Of a stretch of DNA of 64,000 nt, positions 56,381-63,965 are shown one piece after another. Source of the stretch: Paenibacillus sp. USDA918EY. Lineage in GTDB: Bacteria > Bacillota > Bacilli > Paenibacillales > Paenibacillaceae. Below the pieces are notes generated by a model. The model saw nothing but the letters and a program-made list of their open reading frames with translations. It made no database searches and was not told where the DNA came from. The DNA lies in the NCBI RefSeq assembly GCF_009870825.1, contig NZ_WTWY01000007.1, positions 248,001 to 312,000 on the forward strand, given 5' to 3'. How positions within the stretch are numbered: the stretch's first letter is position 1; each line of letters begins with the position of its first letter. The position numbers and the translations under genes were made by a program.

Positions 56381-56450
56381 ATTTTTCACCTCCTTATGGA
56401 CTTCGGCCCCTGATCGCGTCAGGAGCAAGGAACGAGTCTAAACTCGCACC
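56381..56450 (-). promoter_or_regulatory. rpsF leader, candidate S6:S18 autoregulatory structure
   Basis: The leader folds into a hairpin CCTGA-N5-TCAGG followed by GGCCGAAG. Known S6:S18 leader motifs in Bacilli have a stem with an unpaired CCG trinucleotide. The CCG here is suitably placed, but I cannot confirm the fold. Confidence 0.4.
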
Positions 56451-56455
56451 ATATT

Positions 56456-56484
56456 AATATATCAAAACGCCCGCCCGAATGCAA
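56456..56484 (-). promoter_or_regulatory. sigma-A promoter of rpsF-ssb-rpsR
   Basis: TTGCAT (56479-56484) and TATATT (56456-56461) with a 17-base spacer on the minus strand, about 75 bases before rpsF. Confidence 0.65.
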
Positions 56485-56585
56485 GCCGTGCTTGAATTGG
56501 CAAAAATAACGGCGCACATGATTCCTTCCGATGTGCAAACACTACAGAAGCAGTCCATTTTCATTTCGATAAGGAGGGTTATGCC

Positions 56586-56780
56586 ATGGGTGAAAAAACC
56601 GAATTCGAGCCCGGCGACAAGGCGCCGAACCCCGGGGTATACATGGAGGTCGGGGAAGTCAGCTTCCATACCGAAATCCAAAACCCGAAAATGATCACGA
56701 TGGAGCGCGGCGAAACGTTCCCGGAAACGACAAACAAGGACCGGAAGTGGAAAAAGAAAACGAAAGCAAAGGTCCATTAA
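56586..56780 (+). CDS. yjzC: YjzC family protein
   Basis: This 64-residue protein matches the YjzC family of Bacillales, small basic proteins of unknown function. The order FEPGDKAPNPGVYMEVGE, the RGETFPETTNKDRKWKKK segment and the Lys-rich tail are typical. The ATG follows AAGGAGGGTTATGCC. It is transcribed away from rpsF. The small size and basic tail could suit nucleic acid or spore association, but nothing in the sequence proves this. Confidence 0.88.
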   Translation: MGEKTEFEPGDKAPNPGVYMEVGEVSFHTEIQNPKMITMERGETFPETTNKDRKWKKKTKAKVH

Positions 56781-57099
56781 ATTTTTTCGCAGATCATGCA
56801 TAACCTGACGCTAAAATGCAGATGATACAATTAGACGGTTACGAGAGAGGTGTGGTTCCGTTGGGCCTGAGCTGCGTAACAAATCACTGGAAGTCTGAAA
56901 CAGCATAACTAAAAGAAGCGAGGGGACGTGCCAAAGACATTTTGTCTGGAGCAATGGAAATTGCTCCGCGGCTTTATCCGAAGTTTCAATGACGTTTTGT
57001 TGTAGAACAGAATTCCAAAATCCATTGAGTAGCCGTCTGCCAAACAGGAGGGCCTTCGGGTTCTCCTTTGGTTTTTATTCGGAAATTTGCCCGACAACG
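56781..57099. other. gap between yjzC and the tRNA-Ser terminator
   Basis: About 320 bases without a supported gene. A perfect GGAGCAAT-GGAA-ATTGCTCC hairpin (56948-56967) lies on the yjzC side, followed by GCGGCTTTAT, which is a poor terminator tail. Nothing else was recognised. Confidence 0.35.
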
Positions 57100-57135
57100 T
57101 AAAAAACCTTCGGCGATGACGGAGCCAAAGGTTTT
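57100..57135 (-). terminator. terminator of tRNA-Ser
   Basis: On the minus strand AAAACCTT-TGGC pairs with GCCG-AAGG around the loop and a T6 run follows. It is 46 bases beyond the tRNA 3' end. Confidence 0.7.
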
Positions 57136-57180
57136 GTCCAATTACGTTAATCTATGAAGTATGTTTGATGAAAAAGGGAA

Positions 57181-57271
57181 TGGCGGAAAGAGAGGGATTC
57201 GAACCCTCGCACGCCTTGCGACGCCTAACTGATTTCGAGTCAGCCCCCTTAGACCTCTTGGGTACCTTTCC
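57181..57271 (-). tRNA. tRNA-Ser (anticodon CGA)
   Basis: A class II tRNA of 91 bases including an encoded CCA. The acceptor stem GGAAAGG pairs with TCTTTCC, with discriminator G. The anticodon stem-loop is CTGA-CTCGAAA-TCAG, giving anticodon CGA for the UCG codon. A long variable arm (GCGTCGCAAGGCGTGC) identifies serine, and the T arm GAGGG-TTCGAAT-CCCTC is complete. A promoter lies at 57284-57312 and a terminator at 57100-57135, so it is a single-gene unit. Confidence 0.97.
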
Positions 57272-57283
57272 GCAGCAAGACTT

Positions 57284-57312
57284 ATTTTATCACAAGACAA
57301 CAAAATATGCAA
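57284..57312 (-). promoter_or_regulatory. promoter of tRNA-Ser
   Basis: TTGCAT (57307-57312) and TAAAAT (57284-57289) with a 17-base spacer on the minus strand. The predicted start lies only a few bases before the tRNA 5' end. Confidence 0.65.
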
Positions 57313-57330
57313 TAGCTGATTTACAAATGA

Positions 57331-57558
57331 TTACTTTTCGTTTGATTCCGCATTTTCCACGATTACATCTTTGGATCGAAGCACTTTTTTCATGTTTTTC
57401 TCAAACTTGGCACGGGGAATCAAGACGCTGTGCTGACATCCGACGCACTTGATTCGAATGTCCATTCCCATACGGATGATTTCCATTTCGTTGCTGCCGC
57501 ATGGGTGGTTTTTTTTCATTTGCACGATATCGCCGAGTTGAAATACTTTCCGTTCCAT
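57331..57558 (-). CDS. yyzM: DUF951 family protein (YyzM-like)
   Basis: This 75-residue protein matches DUF951, small proteins of Firmicutes encoded near the origin. It begins with a short beta domain (FQLGDIVQMKKNHPCGSNEM) and has the conserved IKCVGCQHSVLIPRAKFEK. The three cysteines could bind a metal. The function is unknown. It follows the MscS gene by 16 bases and is probably co-transcribed with it, as in many Bacilli. Confidence 0.92.
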   Translation of the reverse strand: MERKVFQLGDIVQMKKNHPCGSNEMEIIRMGMDIRIKCVGCQHSVLIPRAKFEKNMKKVLRSKDVIVENAESNEK

Positions 57559-57574
57559 CCATTATTCCTCCCCT

Positions 57575-58483
57575 TTATTCTTCCGAAGCCGCCATTTCGT
57601 TTAGCGCTTGCTGCTGTCGTTCTTCAGCCTCCAAAGCCTGTTTGATATGCTCCAAAATGTCGCGTTCCACTTCCGCTCTCGTATTCGGCTCGCACTGCGC
57701 CACAATGCGAATCACGTACTCGCTGGTGCTCATCGACTGAATGCCGAGAACGTCGGGCACCGCAATAAGATTCGGGTTTTCCTCCTGCACGCCTGTCAGC
57801 GATTGCTTAATCAAGCCGACGGTATCCTCCAACGACCGTTCGTTTTTCACTGGCAAATCGACCATTGCGAGCGCATTGGACAAGGAAAAGTTCGTCACGC
57901 TCGTTATCGTCCCGTTAGGTAAAATATGCGTCTCTCCATTCATGCTTACGATTCGCGTGGAGCGCAGCCCGATCACTTCAACCGTCCCTTTATAGGTCCC
58001 CGTCTGGATGACGTCCCCTACGGCAAACTGATCCTCCAATATGATAAAAAATCCAGTAATGACATCCTTCACCAAGCTTTGGGCGCCAAAACCGATGGCC
58101 AGACCCAGCACGCCCGCGCCTGCCAGCAGCGGACCAAGCTTGAAATTGAATTCCGACAGGATCAGCAGCACCATGACAAAATTACACGTGACAGCCGTTA
58201 TGTTTTTCAAAAGCTCGCCAACCGTGGCAAACCTGCGGGGATTGACATTGATCCGGCTCTGCTGGTGCCGTTCCAGCGACCGGTCGATGATTTTGGAAAC
58301 GACTCGGATGGCGATCCGGGTCACGATAAATAAGACGATGATACGGATGCCGGCAAACAAAACATTTGTCCACATATCCACATTTGTAATCCACGCCAAA
58401 AACTTGTCGCTAAACTTCAAAGCTTTATTCACAGCCCCTTCCACTTCGCCTTCTGTGGTTTCGAGCCATTGTGGATGAATCAT
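57575..58483 (-). CDS. small-conductance mechanosensitive channel, MscS family
   Basis: This 302-residue channel opens on osmotic downshock to release solutes. Three membrane helices are visible (about 42-60, 90-110 and 118-140). The last is the pore helix with the Gly/Ala pattern LLAGAGVLGLAIGFGAQSLVKD. The beta domain (FAVGDVIQTGTYKGTVEVIGLRSTRI) and the cytoplasmic vestibule domain follow. The C-terminus is a charged helical tail. The start follows AGGAGGTAGACCGG. The gene ends a short group of DUF3343-mscS-DUF951. Confidence 0.95.
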   Translation of the reverse strand: MIHPQWLETTEGEVEGAVNKALKFSDKFLAWITNVDMWTNVLFAGIRIIVLFIVTRIAIRVVSKIIDRSLERHQQSRINVNPRRFATVGELLKNITAVTCNFVMVLLILSEFNFKLGPLLAGAGVLGLAIGFGAQSLVKDVITGFFIILEDQFAVGDVIQTGTYKGTVEVIGLRSTRIVSMNGETHILPNGTITSVTNFSLSNALAMVDLPVKNERSLEDTVGLIKQSLTGVQEENPNLIAVPDVLGIQSMSTSEYVIRIVAQCEPNTRAEVERDILEHIKQALEAEERQQQALNEMAASEE

Positions 58484-58495
58484 CCGGTCTACCTC

Positions 58496-58750
58496 CTATC
58501 TCTCGATGCTTATATATCTATCATGATTGTCCTTGTAGTAGATTCCTCTGATCTCCACCTGCTCCTGCACAATGATTTGCTGTACGGAAGCCAGCTCCTC
58601 TTTCGGAAATTGGATCGATAACGCGCATCCCGCCGTAATCGTCTTCGGCGTAGGGCATAAATCGATTTCAATATCGGCATACTCCAACAGCATTTCCGCC
58701 CGCAGCGCCTGCTGCGTCGAATCGAAAGCCATTAACATCCAGGACTCCAT
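58496..58750 (-). CDS. DUF3343 protein, putative sulfur/selenium carrier-like
   Basis: This 84-residue protein matches the DUF3343 family. It has an N-terminal beta-alpha unit (MLMAFDSTQQALRAEMLLEY) and a CPTP motif (in LCPTPKTITAGC) at about 32-35, which resembles the CPxP thiol motif of TusA-type sulfur carriers; a second Cys follows eight residues later. The gene lies 12 bases upstream of mscS and about 1.3 kb from the cysteine desulfurase-like gene. A role in sulfur or selenium transfer with that enzyme is an inference from family and context. Confidence 0.85.
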   Translation of the reverse strand: MESWMLMAFDSTQQALRAEMLLEYADIEIDLCPTPKTITAGCALSIQFPKEELASVQQIIVQEQVEIRGIYYKDNHDRYISIER

Positions 58751-58799
58751 TGCAAGATTGCCCGCCTTTTCGTTCTAATAAATTGCTTGTCCTTAGGAA

Positions 58800-58829
58800 G
58801 TATAAAAATGCGTCCCCATCCATATACTA
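58800..58829 (+). promoter_or_regulatory. candidate forespore (sigma-F/G) promoter of yyaC
   Basis: GTATA (58800-58804), a 15-base spacer and CCATATACTA (58820-58829) match the forespore pattern at the -35 and the ATACTA half of the -10, but lack the usual GG at its start. In Bacillus yyaC is a forespore gene, which agrees. Confidence 0.45.
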
Positions 58830-58863
58830 GATACTACCAATCGCATTGTGAAAGGAAGATTCT

Positions 58864-59469
58864 ATGACACAGTTGTCCAAGCCTTCACAAAACCAGCAGC
58901 TTTCAAGCTTAAAAATACCACATACCGACCCTGAAATCCATTCCGCTATCATCCATCGCCTTTTGTTTTATTTATCCCAAGCCGAAGAACGGCAGCCTGT
59001 CGTCGTCGTATGTATCGGCACCGACCGTTCTACCGGCGACTGCCTTGGCCCTTTGGTCGGAACTGCGCTGGCTCGCTACAACAGTCCCTGGTTTCATCTG
59101 TTCGGCACGTTGGACGAGCCTGTTCACGCCGTCAATTTGCAGGAAACGCTTTCGACCATCCATGGCTTGTACGACCGCCCTTTCGTCATCGGCATCGATG
59201 CTTGTCTCGGACAATCCTCAAGTGTCGGCTGCATCCAGGTCGCAAGCGGCCCTCTGAAACCCGGCGCAGGCGTACATAAAGAATTACCGCCGGTTGGCGA
59301 TATCCATTTGACGGGTATCGTTAATGTCGGCGGCTTCATGGAATATTTTGTGCTGCAAAACACACGTTTAAGTTTGGTCGTACGTTTATCGGAAATTATT
59401 GCGTCCAGCCTACATTCGGCGATCCAGGAATGGAAGTCCCGCTCCGCCCTTATTGCGAAGCTAGATTGA
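58864..59469 (+). CDS. yyaC: YyaC, spore protease-like protein (DUF1256)
   Basis: This 201-residue protein has the GPR-like fold of sporulation-associated DUF1256 proteins. Key motifs are VVVVCIGTDRSTGDCLGPLVG near residue 48, VIGIDACLG and GDIHLTGIVNVGGFMEYFVLQ. The conserved Asp residues (DRSTGD, GIDA) correspond to those in germination protease. It is conserved only in endospore formers and transcribed in the forespore in B. subtilis. The ATG follows GAAAGGAAGATTCT. It is convergent with the DUF4446 gene and the stops overlap by 20 bases. Confidence 0.94.
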   Translation: MTQLSKPSQNQQLSSLKIPHTDPEIHSAIIHRLLFYLSQAEERQPVVVVCIGTDRSTGDCLGPLVGTALARYNSPWFHLFGTLDEPVHAVNLQETLSTIHGLYDRPFVIGIDACLGQSSSVGCIQVASGPLKPGAGVHKELPPVGDIHLTGIVNVGGFMEYFVLQNTRLSLVVRLSEIIASSLHSAIQEWKSRSALIAKLD

Positions 59470-59956
59470 TTGCCTCCACCTCTTCCGGAGACAATGCATA
59501 CGATGACTCGCCGGCCGCAAGCGGTTTGGCATATACATAGGAGCTGTCACGGCTGTACAGGGCTGAAATGACAACTCCATTTTTCTTTTCATCCACAATC
59601 GCAATCGAAAAGCTTAAGTCGCTGCCTTGGCCGCTAAACGCATTGTAACGTTTAATACCGACTTTTCCTTTGGTCTGCTGCAGTTTGTTCAGAACGGTTT
59701 CCAGCGTCTTGCGCTGCTGCTCCTGTTCATCCTCAATCGAATCCATCTGCACTTTCAGGTCGATGAGCAGCGTTTCCAAATTGTCCACGCCGCTGCCCGC
59801 CATCATCAAATCGTATTTCCGGCGCATTTTTCGGAGCTTCGCCCCTTGTGTCAACACCATTACGAGCAGGATCAAAATGAGGAGTGCGCCTCCGCCGATA
59901 AACCACTGCAGCTGCTCCAAGATTAAACTATTCAAGTCCGACATTGCTGTTTTCAT
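59450..59956 (-). CDS. DUF4446 membrane-anchored protein
   Basis: This 168-residue protein has one N-terminal membrane helix (about 17-36, FIGGGALLILILLVMVL), a coiled-coil region (about 55-98) and a C-terminal domain with VGIKRYNAFSGQGSDLSFSIAIVD, the signature of DUF4446, found near parB in spore-forming Firmicutes. The function is unknown. Two starts are possible: the ATG at 59956 with GAGG seven bases upstream, used here, or MSDL five codons later. Confidence 0.88.
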   Translation of the reverse strand: MKTAMSDLNSLILEQLQWFIGGGALLILILLVMVLTQGAKLRKMRRKYDLMMAGSGVDNLETLLIDLKVQMDSIEDEQEQQRKTLETVLNKLQQTKGKVGIKRYNAFSGQGSDLSFSIAIVDEKKNGVVISALYSRDSSYVYAKPLAAGESSYALSPEEVEAINLASQ

Positions 59957-60035
59957 TCCTTTTCCTCATTCTTGATCACTTTCGTTTTTCCCTTATTTTT
60001 TCAAACCGTCCTTAAACCTATCCTTTTTGTGAATT

Positions 60036-61205
60036 CTACGAAAGTTTGCTGCAAATTTCCCTCACGGCATCAATTGCCGCGTCCGCTTCCTCGCGCGTGG
60101 TGTTCACCCCGACGCTGATCCGAACCGCACCCGTCTGCAGTGTGTCAACAGCCTCGTGCGCCAACGGCGTGCAGTGCATGCCGGCCCGCACAGCGATCCC
60201 GTATTCCCGGTCCAGCTTAAAGGCGATTTCGCTGGAATCTCTTTCCGTTGAAACGAACGACACAATTCCGGTTCTCGGCTGTCCCGCTTCCGGACCCAAA
60301 ATCCGAATTTCGGCAATGCTCTGAAGCCCTTCCATGATCCGTTGGGTCAACTCCCACTCATGCTCATAGATCCGCCGTGGGGTGAGCTTCAGCACCTGAT
60401 CGACGCCGGCCTTCAGTCCAGCAATGCCAGGCGTGTTCGGCGTGCCCGCTTCGTAGCGATCCGGACGAATCGTCGGCTGCTCCTTCTCCTCCGATTGGCT
60501 TCCGGTCCCTCCATGCAAAAGAGGCTCCAATTCAACCGTGGGGGATATGTACAACCCTCCCGTTCCCTGAGGTCCAAGCAATCCCTTATGCCCGGGAAAT
60601 GCCAGTAAATCGATGTTCATTGCCGAGACGTCGATCTCCAAACAACCGGCGCTTTGCGCAGCATCAACCAAAAATACGGCCCCATAGCGGCGTGCAAGCT
60701 CCCCGATTTCGGCGATCGGCAACAGGCTGCCAAGCAGATTGGAGCTGTGCGTGCTGACGACCAGTTTGGGCCGTTGTTCCAATGCAGCTTTCAGCCTGGC
60801 CATATCCAGCTGTCCTTGGCCGTTAACCGGAATATAGTCCACCTGCACGCCCGCCACCCGTTTCAAGTATTCCAGCGGCCGCCTTACGGAATTATGTTCG
60901 ACCATCGTAGCCACGACCCGGTCTCCGGGCTGCAGCAATCCTTTTATCGCCAAATTCAACGCTTCGGTTGTATTATACGTAAATATGATGTCATTTTGGT
61001 TACGAACCTGAAACAGTTGGGATAATGCCTTTCTCCCTTCAAACAAAACCCTGCTCGCTTTTACTGCCATTTGATGGCTTCCGCGCCCCGGATTGGCCGC
61101 CGCTTCCTCCATCGCCTTTTGCATCGCTTGCAGCACTTCCGGAGGTTTCGGCCAGGAAGTGGCTGCATGGTCCAAATAGATGAACGGCTTCATGATTGCA
61201 TCCAT
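60036..61205 (-). CDS. aminotransferase class V, cysteine desulfurase-like
   Basis: This PLP enzyme of 389 residues belongs to the desulfurase-related branch found near the origin in Bacilli. The first residues MDAIMKPFIYLDHAATSWPKP are typical. TYNTTEALNLAIKG, the cofactor Asp in FLVDAAQSAG, the Schiff-base Lys in FPGHKGLLGPQG and the persulfide-type Cys in GMHCTPLAH are all present. That branch is often linked to sulfur or selenium delivery. The protein could generate persulfide for the DUF3343 carrier encoded nearby. A later start at MKPF (61193) is possible, because the GGGAG site is poorly spaced for the first ATG. Confidence 0.9.
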   Translation of the reverse strand: MDAIMKPFIYLDHAATSWPKPPEVLQAMQKAMEEAAANPGRGSHQMAVKASRVLFEGRKALSQLFQVRNQNDIIFTYNTTEALNLAIKGLLQPGDRVVATMVEHNSVRRPLEYLKRVAGVQVDYIPVNGQGQLDMARLKAALEQRPKLVVSTHSSNLLGSLLPIAEIGELARRYGAVFLVDAAQSAGCLEIDVSAMNIDLLAFPGHKGLLGPQGTGGLYISPTVELEPLLHGGTGSQSEEKEQPTIRPDRYEAGTPNTPGIAGLKAGVDQVLKLTPRRIYEHEWELTQRIMEGLQSIAEIRILGPEAGQPRTGIVSFVSTERDSSEIAFKLDREYGIAVRAGMHCTPLAHEAVDTLQTGAVRISVGVNTTREEADAAIDAVREICSKLS

Positions 61206-61710
61206 CTCCCTTATCTTTTCATACAGCGCTGCCCGCCTAATGTATTGCAGATCGATTAAATCGAGCAGATTGCTCTTGAGATTATAGAGCCGTATGCAAT
61301 TTTAAAACTTGCCCTACGTTTCTATCGTCTCAAGAAAATCCCTACCCGTATCATTCATAGAACAAAGACACTATGAGCAATCGCCAATCCCTTTGTCCCG
61401 CAAGCGTTACTCCGAGGAAGCATCCAAATTTACCCATTAGCAGGGCCTTGATTGAAAATATATCCGCTGCGTACAGGACTCTTGAAAAATGGTATCTGCC
61501 CGACTTTTCCTCGCCACGTGTTTTTCCAATACGCGGTGTGGCGTTTATATGACGGAGATCCACCACATGAATCGATCCTTTCAAATCCAACAACAGAAGA
61601 GTTCCTGTTCAAGTAGCGCTTTTCGATAACTAAAAAGAGAAAGACACATCCCCTTCCCCATTCAGGAATAAAGCCGGACATGTCAATTTGGCGCACTCAC
61701 AGGTTTACTT
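61206..61710. other. gap between parB and the aminotransferase gene
   Basis: About 505 bases. A minus-strand TATAAT (61281-61286) upstream of the aminotransferase could be its -10. Two overlapping minus-strand frames of 80-88 codons (61351-61593, 61430-61696) have no binding site or recognised domain. They look like non-coding or decayed sequence. Confidence 0.35.
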
Positions 61711-62550
61711 TTATTGCAAAAGCTCCAGCAGCCGTTCCAAATCCTGCTTGCTGTAATAATTCAACTCAATTTTGCCTTTGTCTTTATTTTGCTTAATTTT
61801 AACCGTCGTCCGGAATCTTTCGCGCAGCGTTTCCTCCAAGCTGTCAATATAAGGGTCGCGTTTTTTCACCTTCACCTTATTTTTGTCTGCCGATTTGCGA
61901 TCCAGATTTTTTACGGCCTCCTCAAGATCGCGGACGCTCCATTCATTGGCCACGCATTGCTTCGCCAGCTGTTTGATCAGCTCCGGATCTTTCAATCCGA
62001 CAATGGCACGGGCATGTCCCATCGATAATGTTCCACGTGAAACATAATCTTTGACTTCCTCAGGAAGCGAAAGCAGACGCAAGAAATTGGCAATATGGGA
62101 TCTCGATTTACCGACCTTCAAAGACAGCTCCTCTTGCGTTAAGGAATATTGATCCATCAACCCTTGATAGGCTACCGCTACTTCCATCGCATTCAAGTTT
62201 TCACGTTGGAGGTTCTCGATCAATGCAATCTCCATAACCTGTTGATCGCTGAACGTCCGAACCACCGCAGGGATCGTCGCCTTTCCGCATATTTGCGAGG
62301 CACGATACCGCCGTTCGCCGGCAATGATTTCATACCCTTTCAAAACGCTGCGAACGATAATCGGTTGAATGACGCCATGCTGACGAATGGATTCCGCTAA
62401 TTCCTGAATCGATTCTTCATTGAAGTCTTTGCGAGGCTGATACGGGTTCGCACGCAGTTGGCTGAGCGGTATCTCCACAATTTTGTCATCATCGTTGATC
62501 GAAAGCGAAGGAATAAGGGCATCGAGTCCTTTGCCCAATCGTTTACTCAT
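61711..62550 (-). CDS. parB: chromosome partitioning protein ParB (Spo0J)
   Basis: ParB has 279 residues and binds parS, spreads along DNA as a CTP-dependent clamp and loads condensin near the origin. The N-terminal domain shows IPLSQLRANPYQPRKDFNEES and the CTP-binding motifs IIAGERRYRA and ALIENLQRENLNAMEVA. The helix-turn-helix is TQEELSLKVGKSRSHIANFLRLL, and LSMGHARAIVGL follows. The C-terminal dimerisation domain ends in YSKQDLERLLELLQ. The start overlaps parA by eight bases. A parS site lies inside the gene at 62029-62044. Confidence 0.97.
   Translation of the reverse strand: MSKRLGKGLDALIPSLSINDDDKIVEIPLSQLRANPYQPRKDFNEESIQELAESIRQHGVIQPIIVRSVLKGYEIIAGERRYRASQICGKATIPAVVRTFSDQQVMEIALIENLQRENLNAMEVAVAYQGLMDQYSLTQEELSLKVGKSRSHIANFLRLLSLPEEVKDYVSRGTLSMGHARAIVGLKDPELIKQLAKQCVANEWSVRDLEEAVKNLDRKSADKNKVKVKKRDPYIDSLEETLRERFRTTVKIKQNKDKGKIELNYYSKQDLERLLELLQ
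62029..62044. other. parS: parS centromere site
   Basis: TGTTCCACGTGAAACA matches the B. subtilis parS consensus TGTTNCACGTGAAACA exactly and is nearly palindromic. It lies within the parB reading frame (MGHA region), as the best-known B. subtilis parS site does. ParB is expected to nucleate here. Confidence 0.93.
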
Positions 62551-63304
62551 AAGAAATCACTTCCTTTGCCAACTCTAAATATACTTCAGCACCTTTGGAA
62601 CGGGGATCATACGTCATAATGGATTGGCCATGGGAAGGAGCTTCGCTGAGCCGGACATTCCGCGGAATGATCGTTTGGTATACCTTCTCCTGAAAGTACT
62701 TTTTCACTTCCTCGATGACCTGAATGCCAAGATTGGTCCGGGCGTCCAGCATCGTCAGCAGCACACCTTCGATCTGCAGCGATGTATTCAAATGCTTCTG
62801 CACCAGGCGAACGGAGTTTAACAATTGGCTTAATCCTTCGAGCGCGTAATATTCGCATTGAATCGGAATGATAACGGAATCGGCTGCAGTCAGCGAATTG
62901 ATCGTCAAAATGCCTAATGAAGGAGGGCAATCGATCAAAATATAATCATAATCCGCTTTGACCAAATGCAGTGATTTCTTTAGCCGAAGTTCTCTCGAAA
63001 TGGTGGGAACCAATTCAATTTCCGCGCCCGCCAGTTGAATGGTAGCCGGGATGATATGCAATCCTTCAACCTGTGTCTCAAGAATGGCTTCCCTGGGATG
63101 AACTTCATTAATGATGACGTCATAGATGCAGTTGGCTACATCGGCTTTGTTCACGCCAACGCCACTCGTTGTATTGCCTTGCGGATCAATGTCTACAAGC
63201 AGCACTCTTTTACCGAGCGAAGCCAAGCCTGCTCCGAGATTGACGGAGGTTGTTGTTTTTCCGACCCCGCCCTTTTGATTTGCTATGGCAATGATTTTGG
63301 ACAC
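62543..63304 (-). CDS. parA: chromosome partitioning ATPase ParA (Soj)
   Basis: ParA/Soj has 253 residues, a deviant Walker ATPase that switches between DnaA control as monomer and DNA-bound dimer. The deviant P-loop KGGVGKTTTSVN (about 11-22) begins the protein (IAIANQKGGVGKT). Walker A' VDIDPQGNTT, Walker B YILIDCPPSLG and the DNA-contacting C-terminal helix (SKGAEVYLELAKEV) are present. It overlaps parB by eight bases. The start at 63304 has a GTGAAATT-type leader and a weak binding site. Confidence 0.97.
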   Translation of the reverse strand: MSKIIAIANQKGGVGKTTTSVNLGAGLASLGKRVLLVDIDPQGNTTSGVGVNKADVANCIYDVIINEVHPREAILETQVEGLHIIPATIQLAGAEIELVPTISRELRLKKSLHLVKADYDYILIDCPPSLGILTINSLTAADSVIIPIQCEYYALEGLSQLLNSVRLVQKHLNTSLQIEGVLLTMLDARTNLGIQVIEEVKKYFQEKVYQTIIPRNVRLSEAPSHGQSIMTYDPRSKGAEVYLELAKEVISYE

Positions 63305-63922
63305 TCAATTTCACCTCATTGTGTATGAAAACTCTTCTTGTAGGTCACGGGATTGTGTTACACAGCAAAACAATCGGCTGCATACTTCCTGAAAAAGCGC
63401 GGCATTCGGAACCTCTTCTCCTTCAGGTACAAGCTGAAACGGCTTCGCCCTGCACGAGTGCATTTCTTTCTTGCAACATGGAAATCCTGAACCTGAATCA
63501 TAAATTTTTCATCATATTCCGCTTCAATGGGTATGGATATAATAGTGCTTTATGGATGCCGAATGAGCATGTTCCATGATTCTGTATCCGTTACATCCCT
63601 TCGGAACGCCTTGAGCTGATCATTTGATGTTCTTCCCCAATCGGACTGGCCATACAGCAAAAATGCAAACCGCCTCTATACAGAAGCCGTTTGCTCCATC
63701 ACCGGGCCGCCCCCCGGAAAGCAAAATTGATCTAGTTTCTATTCACCTTGTCAACCCGTTCAATCCAATGAAGGCTAAAAGTGGTTACCCCTACAAAAAC
63801 GTCATTTACGGATTGGTTCCTCATAAAAAGATGCGAATCCTTTTGCCACGTTAGCCAAACAAGGGCTTGGACGAACACCATCGCGGCACTTGCACCCGGC
63901 CTCAAAGCTGGATCATTACTCC
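63305..63922. other. gap between parA and noc
   Basis: About 620 bases without a supported gene, longer than in Bacillus. An imperfect hairpin, GCAAAC/GTTTGC with inner pairing (about 63665-63695), ends in GCATTTTTGC on the minus strand and looks like a second terminator after the noc terminator. A plus-strand TATAAT near 63537 has no gene to serve. Confidence 0.4.
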
Positions 63923-63945
63923 AAAAAAGCGGCCTGACAAGCCGC
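63923..63945 (-). terminator. terminator of noc
   Basis: The GCGGC (63929-63933) and GCCGC (63941-63945) stem with a 7-base loop is followed by T6 on the minus strand, about 20 bases after the noc stop. Confidence 0.8.
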
Positions 63946-63965
63946 CTAATGCCACTTCCGCCCTA

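Noticed and set aside
57001..57180. Small minus-strand frame around 56909-57097 as a gene
   Set aside because: No binding site, no domain, and it lies between the tRNA terminator and yjzC.
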